Assembly: GCA_900319245.1 (NCBI GenBank)
Contig: ONNQ01000010.1
Location: 1-64,000 of the forward strand
Reading direction: 5' to 3'
DNA: 64,000 nucleotides
Origin: an uncultured Lachnospiraceae bacterium
GTDB taxonomy: Bacteria; Bacillota; Clostridia; Lachnospirales; Lachnospiraceae
Position numbers and translations under genes: made by a program. Below the pieces are notes generated by a model, which worked only from the letters and a program-made list of their open reading frames with translations, ran no database searches and was not told the DNA's origin. This document shows positions 32,603 through 40,400 of this stretch, one piece after another (position 1 is the first letter of the stretch; every line of letters starts with the position of its first letter).

Positions 32603-34658
32603 CTCCTTCCTCCACGACGGTGTCTTTCGCAGCGACTACACCGGTGTTTGCGATGCTGCCTGTGTTGCCGACACGGCCTGTATTGCCGATGTTTCCTGTG
32701 TTGCCGACACGGCCTGTATTGCCGATGTTTCCTGTGTTGACGACACGGCCTGTATTGCCGATGTTTCCTGTGTTGCCGACACGGCCTGTGTTTCCAACCC
32801 GGCCCGTATTACCGATCTTGCCGGTCAGATTGATCTCGCTGGTTGCGGCGATCTTCTCGATTTCGCCGGTCAGCCACTCTTCACCGGAATCCTCATCCCG
32901 TCCGAAGCGCTCCAGCTTCTGCTGCGTCCTCCACAGGATGGAGTAGACGCCGCCCCACTTCATGAGTTCTCTGTGGTTGCCGCTCTCCGCGATCTTTCCT
33001 TTTTCCATGACGAAGATGCGGTCCGCGTTGCGTGAGTTCACAAGACGATGAGAGATCAGGATCACGGTCTTGTGACCTGCCAGAGCGCGGATCCTAGAGA
33101 GGATGATCTCTTCACTCTCCACGTCGATATTGCTGGTCGCCTCATCGAAGATATAGACCGGGCTGTCATGCAGGAGCGCCCTGGCAAACGCCAGGCGCTG
33201 CTTCTGTCCGCCCGACAGGTTCTGCGCGTTTTCTGTAAGCTGCGTATCCAGCCCGTCATTTCCCTGGCTGCGCAGGAATTCGTCCATTCTGCACTCTGCG
33301 AGAACCTTCCACAGCTTTTCATCCGTTGCAGCTGGATCCCCCATGAGCAAGTTGTCTCTGACGCTGCCCTTGAAGAAATAGGACTGCGTTCCAATGTAAG
33401 TGATTCCCTTCATGATGCTCTCCTCCGAGCACTCGGAGAGGGGCACGCCGTCGATCAGGATGGAACCGGTTTCCACGGTGTTTCGACCTGTGAGGAGCGA
33501 AGCGATCGTGGATTTTCCGCTTCCGCTCTCTCCCACGATGCCGATAAAGCTGTTCTTGGGAATCTGCATGTTGACTCTGTGCAGGACTTCCCGCTCCCCG
33601 TCGTAGGAGAAGCTGACGCTCTTTAAGAGGAAATTGCCACCGTTTGCGGGGAATACCGCTGTTCGTTCAGCGGGCTCCTCCACCGCAAGGAAGGTAAAGA
33701 TCCTGTCGCTGGCCGCCATTCCGTTCATGGCCACATGGAAATAGCTTCCAAGCCTTCTCATGGGCAGGAAGAAATCTGCAGAGAGAAGGATCATGAACAG
33801 GCAGGGAGCAAGCCCCAGGGTGCCCGCCACAAATTCGCGTGTCGCAAGGACAATTCCTACTGCCGCACCGCCATAGGCCAGAAGATCCATGATAATGATG
33901 GAATTGAGCTGCATGGTCAGCACTTTCATGGTCACGACGCGGAAATGCTCAGACTCCTCATTCATCTTCTCATGCTTGTCCTGGTCCGCCTGGTAGATCT
34001 TGAGGGTCGTCATGCCCTGCAGGTTTTCCAGGAAGGTGCTGCCCAGCTGTGTATACTGGTCCCAATATTTGGCCAAAATCTTCTTGGCGATCTTCTGCAC
34101 CATCATGATGGTACCCGGGATCAGCGGAACGCAGATCAGAAGCACCACGGCCGTGCGCAGGCTCCCTGCCGCAATGAACATGATGAACAGAGTGATCGGC
34201 GCCAGGAATGCATAGAAAAACTGCGGCACATATTGGCCAAAATAGCTTTCCAACTGATCAACTCCCTCGACCGCCTCCTGTACCAGCTCCGCCGTCGTCA
34301 CTTTCTCGCGGTAACTCATGCCGAGCTTTAAGAGCTTTTTGTAGATCAGGTCGCGCATCTTGCGCTTGACCGTTCTGGATGCCAGATAGCTCATCCGCAC
34401 AGCGTAGCGGGACGTGAAAAAGCGCACGACAATCGTCACCGCGATGATCACAATGGGCAGAACCGCGTCTGCGGATGTCAGTTCCCGGCGATAAAGCTTC
34501 TCCGCCGTACTTGCAATGAGGCCGATCATAACTGCGTTGAGGAAAAGTTCGATCCACTGCAGAACGATATTGCCTGCAATGTATACGCGGCTCTCCGGGC
34601 ACAATTTCATTAGTCTCTTGTCAAACATACTTGGGTTTCCTCCAAAAAGGATCTGCAT
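32586..34658 (-). CDS. Heterodimeric ABC exporter subunit, CydD-like, with repetitive tail
   Basis: A 690-residue fused permease-ATPase. Six membrane helices occupy residues 25-300, with the RTVKRKMRDLIYKKLLKLG and EGVDQLESYFGQYVPQF loops seen in CydD-like proteins. The ATPase has Walker A GESGSGKST, signature LSGGQKQR and Walker B YIFDEATSNID. The normal protein ends near residue 600. The remaining 80 residues are about ten copies of the hexapeptide NTGxVG, where x is R or N, probably disordered in the cytoplasm. The tail is in frame and overlaps the start of the CydC-like gene. Confidence 0.82.
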   Translation of the reverse strand: MQILFGGNPSMFDKRLMKLCPESRVYIAGNIVLQWIELFLNAVMIGLIASTAEKLYRRELTSADAVLPIVIIAVTIVVRFFTSRYAVRMSYLASRTVKRKMRDLIYKKLLKLGMSYREKVTTAELVQEAVEGVDQLESYFGQYVPQFFYAFLAPITLFIMFIAAGSLRTAVVLLICVPLIPGTIMMVQKIAKKILAKYWDQYTQLGSTFLENLQGMTTLKIYQADQDKHEKMNEESEHFRVVTMKVLTMQLNSIIIMDLLAYGGAAVGIVLATREFVAGTLGLAPCLFMILLSADFFLPMRRLGSYFHVAMNGMAASDRIFTFLAVEEPAERTAVFPANGGNFLLKSVSFSYDGEREVLHRVNMQIPKNSFIGIVGESGSGKSTIASLLTGRNTVETGSILIDGVPLSECSEESIMKGITYIGTQSYFFKGSVRDNLLMGDPAATDEKLWKVLAECRMDEFLRSQGNDGLDTQLTENAQNLSGGQKQRLAFARALLHDSPVYIFDEATSNIDVESEEIILSRIRALAGHKTVILISHRLVNSRNADRIFVMEKGKIAESGNHRELMKWGGVYSILWRTQQKLERFGRDEDSGEEWLTGEIEKIAATSEINLTGKIGNTGRVGNTGRVGNTGNIGNTGRVVNTGNIGNTGRVGNTGNIGNTGRVGNTGSIANTGVVAAKDTVVEEGGDQHA
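32640..32825. repeat. 18-bp tandem repeat coding for a hexapeptide tail
   Basis: Units of 18 bp (consensus on the plus strand roughly TTGCCGACACGGCCTGTA, alternating with TTGCCGATGTTTCCTGTG, so the higher-order period is 36 bp) are repeated about ten times at the 3' end of the CydD-like gene. All unit lengths are multiples of three, so expansion or contraction keeps the frame. Confidence 0.85.
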
Positions 34659-34664
34659 TTACTC

Positions 34665-34700
34665 AAAAAAGCAGCCGACACAATCGCTTCGGCTGCTTTT
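34665..34700 (-). terminator. Terminator of nadE
   Basis: A 12-bp stem (AAAAGCAGCCGA, 34667-34678 with 34689-34700) is followed on the minus strand by TTTTTT (34665-34670, partly within the stem). It separates nadE from the ABC exporter pair, which must therefore have its own promoter. Confidence 0.85.
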
Positions 34701-34716
34701 AAGAAATCACTCACTA

Positions 34717-35502
34717 TTACTCGGCTGTGCGGGTTGTCTCCGTAGGCTCGTAAGCGGGCATCAGGCGAAGCTTGTGCAGGTTGATCCTGTGCAGGCGGTC
34801 GATCTTGTTCTTGATCGCCTCGTCCTCACAGATGCCAGTCAGCACATATTTGTCGAGCATGGCGTAGGTGAATCCAAGCTTCTGCTCGTCGTCCTGTCCG
34901 CTGAGACCGTCGGAAGGGGTCTTGTGTACCAGGTCCTGCGGGAGTCCCAGCACGTCGCCGATCTGGCGCACTTCATGAACCAGAAGATGGGACAGCGGGC
35001 TGAAATCGCCGGCTGCGTCGCCGTACTTGGTGGAATAGCCCACATAATCCTCGGACGCATTGCAGGTGTTGACGACTCTTGCACCGCCGGGGAGCATCTG
35101 GCCGACCGCATAGAGCGTAGACATGCGAAGCCTGGGCGGAAGATTGATCTCGGTATCCCTTGTGATGCCGTCTGTGCCGCTCAGCGCCAGAAGGTCCTTG
35201 CTGCCTGTCAGCATGGCCTTCATCGCCTGGAAGGCGTCGCCGATATTGAGCTCCACATAGGGGATGCCGAGGAATTCCACAAGTTTTCTGGAATCGGAGA
35301 TGTCGCTCTGCACGCCGTTGGGCATCAAGACGCCTACAACGCGGTCCTTGCCGAGCGCCTCTGCGCACAGAGCCGCCGCGATGCTGGAATCCTTGCCGCC
35401 GGAAATTCCGATGACAGCCTTGCAGCCTTTGCCGTTCTCTTCAAAATAGTCTCTGATCCACTGTACGATTTCATTCTTGGTCTTGACCGGGTCTTTAAGC
35501 AT
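34717..35502 (-). CDS. nadE: Ammonia-dependent NAD+ synthetase
   Basis: Last step of NAD synthesis: amidates nicotinic acid adenine dinucleotide with ammonia and ATP. I start it at 35502, with GGAGG 6 bp upstream, giving 261 residues, normal for the single-domain enzyme (no glutaminase domain). The PP-loop motif GISGGKDSS is near residue 33. The conserved NTCNASEDYVGYSTKYGDAAGDFSPL region binds the dinucleotide and ATP. A terminator follows. Confidence 0.95.
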   Translation of the reverse strand: MLKDPVKTKNEIVQWIRDYFEENGKGCKAVIGISGGKDSSIAAALCAEALGKDRVVGVLMPNGVQSDISDSRKLVEFLGIPYVELNIGDAFQAMKAMLTGSKDLLALSGTDGITRDTEINLPPRLRMSTLYAVGQMLPGGARVVNTCNASEDYVGYSTKYGDAAGDFSPLSHLLVHEVRQIGDVLGLPQDLVHKTPSDGLSGQDDEQKLGFTYAMLDKYVLTGICEDEAIKNKIDRLHRINLHKLRLMPAYEPTETTRTAE

Positions 35503-35606
35503 ATCCTGCCTCCTTGTGCCTGCCAGCTTCCGCCGTTTGTTTCGCGCTATCGCTGCGTTTTGTATCATACTCTTTTATACGAAACTTTTTATACGAAATT
35601 TAATCC

Positions 35607-35635
35607 GTGTCATATTCCGTAACTGTTTGTATAAT
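35607..35635 (+). promoter_or_regulatory. Putative promoter of the 200-residue protein gene
   Basis: TATAAT (35630-35635) lies 17 bp after GTGTCA (35607-35612), which matches four of six -35 bases. The start codon follows at 35673. The divergent nadE start is at 35502, so both promoters share this interval. Confidence 0.45.
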
Positions 35636-35672
35636 AGCATTATTGAACGAATTTGAACAGTGGAGGTAACAC

Positions 35673-36275
35673 ATGACCGAACGCTCTGAACTCCTTGAAT
35701 CCTATTATGAAGAACTGGATCCGTCCCGCAGGCGAGACATTCTCGCGTCCTACGAAGAGGCAGAAGGCGCTGACGATCCCGTCCTCTCCTACCGCAAAGA
35801 TTTAATGTCCTACCGCTATACCGATCCCAAGGATCCTTCCCGGCAGGTGGACCAGTTCATGATGGCGCTCCTGACCTTTATGTATATCTTCAAGCGGGGC
35901 ATCATCTTCCCCGGGCGCTATGCCAAAGAAGTGCGCGGCCTTGTCAGGCGCATGGAACGCGATGAGAAGGTCCACACCGACAAGGATATGGCGGACGCCT
36001 TCAAGATGGAAGTGCGCAATGCGGTACGGCGATATTTTGACACCTGCAAGTCGGATTCCTACCACAAGAAGTTTTTTGGCATACAGGCGTCCTCGGCGGA
36101 TGAAAAGGAGACACAGCGCTGCCTGGATACGTGGAGAATGTCCCTCGGCATCGCGGAACGCCTGAGCCTCAAAGACGAAATGACCCTGCTCTGCCAGGCG
36201 GTCGACGAGGAGTACCGATTGTCCCGCTCGGACGGCCTGTCTCTGGAAGAAGCCTACCGGAAACTACACAAATAA
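35673..36275 (+). CDS. Conserved protein of unknown function
   Basis: A 200-residue soluble, highly charged and probably all-helical protein, with GGAGG 9 bp before its ATG. Recognisable blocks are LLESYYEELDPSRRRDIL at the N-terminus, a central hydrophobic helix QFMMALLTFMYIFKRG, and a C-terminal RMSLGIAERLSLKDEM. I do not recognise a named function. It is followed about 110 bp later by a glycosyltransferase gene on the same strand, with no clear terminator between. Confidence 0.6.
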   Translation: MTERSELLESYYEELDPSRRRDILASYEEAEGADDPVLSYRKDLMSYRYTDPKDPSRQVDQFMMALLTFMYIFKRGIIFPGRYAKEVRGLVRRMERDEKVHTDKDMADAFKMEVRNAVRRYFDTCKSDSYHKKFFGIQASSADEKETQRCLDTWRMSLGIAERLSLKDEMTLLCQAVDEEYRLSRSDGLSLEEAYRKLHK

Positions 36276-36386
36276 GGCGCATTGCGCCCTAATATGCGGG
36301 AAACTGCTGAAAATACGAGGCGCTGAGCCCCATTATGCGGTATAATAAAAGGTACCGTATTGATCAACCATGACTGAGGAACCACT

Positions 36387-37367
36387 ATGAACCGGCCGCT
36401 GATTTCCGTTGTTTTACCGATCTATAAAATTGAACAATACCTTGACCGCTGTATGGAAGCCGTTCTCGGACAGACCTATGAGAACCTCGAGATCCTGATG
36501 GTGGACGACGGGTCCCCGGACAACTGCCCGGCTCTGTGCAACGCATATGCACAGAAGGATCCCCGTGTCAAAGCACTGCACAAGGAAAACGGCGGTCTCT
36601 CCGACGCCCGCAACTACGGCATCGCGCATGCGACGGGCGAATACATCGCCTGCATCGATCCGGACGACTACGTGGACAGCGATTACATCGAATACCTGTA
36701 CAGCCTCATTGAAAAGTACGGCACGCGCATGTCCATCTGCCAGCACATGACAGAATTCGACAACGGCTCTGTCAAGGATTACGGGAGCGAGGGCGACGAG
36801 TGCATGTCCATCGAGAAGTGTCTGGGACGCCTTCTCTATCACGACGTGATCGACACCTCCGCCTGGGCCAAGCTCTACCACAAGAGCCTGTTCGACACGG
36901 TCGCTTATCCCAAGGGCAAGATCTTTGAAGATATCGGCACGACCTATGCGCTGATCATGCAGTGCAGCGAAGGGATCGCCGTGGGCTACGCGTCCAAATA
37001 TCACTACATGTACCACATGAATTCCATCGTCAACAGCGTCTTCACCCCCAGAAAGCTGGACCTTCTGGAGATGACCGACAAGATGGGACACGCCGTCGTG
37101 AAGGCCTATCCGTCCCTCAAGCAGGCGGTGCTTCGAAGGCGCGTCTACGCGCGCTTCAGTACGCTCAACCAGATGCTGCGCACGGAAGGATATGATGTAG
37201 AGCGCGCGAGGATCATCCGCTTTATCCTGCACTACCGCAAGCAGATTCTCCAGGATCCCCTGGCTCCCAAGAGGGACAAGATCGCGATCGCACTCCTCAG
37301 CGTGCATTACGATCTCTATCGGGCGTTCTGGATCAGCTATCAAAATATGATTTTTAAGAAGAAGTAA
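36387..37367 (+). CDS. Glycosyltransferase family 2
   Basis: Transfers a sugar from a nucleotide-sugar donor to a cell-surface or polysaccharide acceptor. At 326 residues the GT-A fold reads SVVLPIYKIEQYLDRCMEA at the N-terminus, the nucleotide-binding VDDGSPDNC near residue 35, GGLSDARNYGIAHATGEY, and the metal-binding DPDDYV near residue 91. The C-terminal 120 residues are helical, as in EpsJ/CpsI-type enzymes. It stands outside any polysaccharide cluster, so the acceptor is unknown. Confidence 0.9.
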   Translation: MNRPLISVVLPIYKIEQYLDRCMEAVLGQTYENLEILMVDDGSPDNCPALCNAYAQKDPRVKALHKENGGLSDARNYGIAHATGEYIACIDPDDYVDSDYIEYLYSLIEKYGTRMSICQHMTEFDNGSVKDYGSEGDECMSIEKCLGRLLYHDVIDTSAWAKLYHKSLFDTVAYPKGKIFEDIGTTYALIMQCSEGIAVGYASKYHYMYHMNSIVNSVFTPRKLDLLEMTDKMGHAVVKAYPSLKQAVLRRRVYARFSTLNQMLRTEGYDVERARIIRFILHYRKQILQDPLAPKRDKIAIALLSVHYDLYRAFWISYQNMIFKKK

Positions 37368-37422
37368 TGCCTGGGGCGTGTTTAGGACATGTCCGGGGCG
37401 TACAAATAAGAATGATGAAAAT

Positions 37423-37451
37423 GGGCTTGCCGCAACCATTGCGGCAAGCCC
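37423..37451. terminator. Convergent terminator between glycosyltransferase and DUF4132 genes
   Basis: A perfect 13-bp stem (GGGCTTGCCGCAA, 37423-37435 with 37439-37451) with a three-base loop lies between two convergent genes. T-rich sequence follows in both directions (CTTCTTTG on plus, ATTTTCATC on minus). Confidence 0.8.
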
Positions 37452-37477
37452 CTTCTTTGTGTTGCTCTGTGCCCATG

Positions 37478-40400
37478 TCACCGCAGCTGCTGCAGGATGT
37501 AGGGATCCTTGATCTTGTTGTCCTCGGCGAGGAGCAGGATTTTGGCAAGGATTTCTGCGGTCTTGGGGTCCTCATCGAGGAAAGGCAGGAAGATCTTGCC
37601 GCGCTGCTGGGAGTGCACCGGCACGATGTTGACCATGCCGCCGCTCTCCTTGTGGATGACGCCGCTGCCCAGCTGCACGTTGTAGTTTCCCATGGTTCCC
37701 TTGATATAGGCGTGGGTGCCCTCGAAGGTGACGTTGGTGAGCCCGAAGAGTTCCATGTTGAACGCGAAGATCACGCGGCGCATCTCGATGGTGGAGTGGC
37801 TGGTCTCGGGATCCACGCCGCCCACATGGGCCACGCTGACCGCGAGATCCACGTCCCGCATGACCTCGGAGTAGAGAATGTCCGGAATCTCGGACAAGTT
37901 CTTCTGCCGATAAGTCTTTCTGTCATAGAAGGAGACGTATTCCAGCGTCGGGCACTCGGTGTCCGCCGGTGAGAACCAGTCTGCCAGCGCATAGATGGTC
38001 GCCGAGATGTTCTGCTTGAAGAAGACCTTCTGCAGTCCCTCGTCGTAGTCGGCCACCCACCTGCGGCCGCGCAGCGCTGCGATTGTCTTCTTGGGCTGGA
38101 TCTGATAGCCTGCGAACATTCTGGAGTCCTTGGCGTCCTTTTCTTCCTCCAGCTTTACATAGAATTCCCGGAAGACCTGCTTGAAGGGCTGGCGTGTGCC
38201 AGATTCCTTCTGCTTCTCGAAGAAGATTCTCTGGTATTTGGAGAGGAGGCCCAACTGGTACAGGGTGATCGGGTGCGCCACAAGGAGCTGTTTGTCCCCT
38301 GCCGGTTCTGTTCCGGCGCTTCTTAGTTCCTCCAGTGTGCCCACCAGAGGCTGTCCGCTTGCTGCGGGGTCCGAATCCGCCAGCCCCTGCTCTGCCTGTG
38401 CCTGGTCCGCCGCCGGATTCTGCTCCGCAGATGCCATCTCCGCCGCACCAACTTCAATGAACACCAACCGATTCAGAATGCCCGCCGTCACCGGGTTGAC
38501 GCACAGATCGCGCAGTTCGCCGTAGCTGTAGGGATCCTCTTCCTCCATAGCCCGCTCGAACATGGCGACGCAGCGGGAGTACTGGTTCTTGAGCTTCGTC
38601 GCGAATTCCTTGATTTCCAGGAATGTCTCGTCTTTCTTGAGGGCGGCCGGCACGGATTTGACGGCCTTTCCTTTTTTGACCAGCAGCAGCTCCGACTTTC
38701 CGTCCGCATCCACCGCAATCCTGACTACATAGTCGCCAATCGTAATGCCGTCAAAATATGCCTGGTTGGACGTCACGAGCTCCGTCTCCATGGCCAGCGT
38801 CAGGCGCAGATCGTCGGCGTAACCCGCCGTAGTTGCCATGTTCTTGAGCGCGTACTGGACGCACTGTGCCTCGCTCTGCCTGCGCTGCGCGCCGAACTGC
38901 TTGCTCTCCTTGAGGAATTTCTGCAGGAATTCGTAGCGGTGCAGGGCGTCCTGCCGGTCCTTCATGGGGATCAGGCCGTAGCTCATGAGCAGGTCCTTGT
39001 TGCGCTTATCATTGATTATCTTCTCCAGCTCATCCCGGTCCACTTTGCCGGTCGCCGCGTCCGCGTACTTTCTCGCGCGGGTGTGCTTGCTGCCGTCCGC
39101 GATGTATTTGGCCGCCTTGTAGAGCTTTCCGAAGGTCTTCTCACCCAGCTTCTCATACACTTCGAAGAACCAATTGGTGTCGAAGCATCCGTTGTTGAGC
39201 TCCTCGGGCGAGAGCGGCGTGTAGCGTGCGATCACGGCCTTCTTGCGGTCATCGAAGCGCTCGTTCATGTGGGCCATGAAATAATAGCAGCCGCTCGTAA
39301 AGCCGTCGATGCCGAGCACCTCCTCGATGAGCTGCATCCACTGCGGCGCGTACATAGCCACTTCGATCAGACGATCGTCGGAGACCTTGCCCGCCTTCAC
39401 GGCCTTTTTCAGGTCCGCTGCCGTCTCTGCAGCAGGTGCGCCCTTCACTTCAGCAGCCGCGGCAATCGATGCTGCGCCGTCCGCGCCCAGAAGGCCGACC
39501 GCCGGTCCCGCCAGGAGGCTCCCCTCCACGACCGGATAGGAAACTTTGAGAAGGTGCGACAGGCACTCTTTCTTACTGGTTCCGCCGACGTAGGAGTAGT
39601 AGGTGCTTCTGTCCAGCGGATCCTTGCCCATGGCCCGCAGGATCTCCATCAGGCGCGGAATGCCCTCCACACGGTAAATGCGAGAGATCACCTCTGAGAA
39701 GACCGTCGCTGTGTCGCCGCGCTTCAGCTCCACGTCCAGGATCAGGCTGACCAGACTGCGATAGACCTCCGCGCACAGCTTGTAGAAGCGGTTCTCCCTG
39801 TCAATCGTCCGCTTCTCCATGTCGACCGGCATAAACCACCTGAGCTTTTGCAATGTCGAGATGACAAGGGTGGGCCGGAATAAGTCGCCCAATTCGCCCA
39901 CTGCGAACTTGATCCCCACCATGTCAAAGGCCGCCTTGTAGAGAAAGTCCCTACTGATCAGTCCCTCTTCATAGGCCTTCACGTATGCGTACATGGTCAA
40001 AAGATTGCTATTGGTGCTGGAATATCCCCTGCTGGGGTTATTCTTCTCAAATTCATAGACCTTGTCCATCTGATAGAGCAGCGGAAACGCGGTGCTAAAT
40101 TCCTCGTTATTCTCGTAGCGGTACACCCGCGAGAGGATCGGCTGGAACTTGCTGGTCCGGATAAAGCACGCTTTGCTGCTGCTGTTGTAATAGCCATATT
40201 TGGGCGGCACTTTCTCCATCCAGCGAATATTCTCGGGCAGGGCCAGCGCCTTGAGAACGGCCGCCTGCGCCACCTCCATGGGCAGGACCAGATGCTTGAT
40301 GCTGGCAATGATGTCCAGAATCGTCTCGTACACGCTGTGCCTGCCATAGCTTCCCATAAACTTGGGATCCGTGTAATAGTAGCCCGAATAGGCCTCACCG

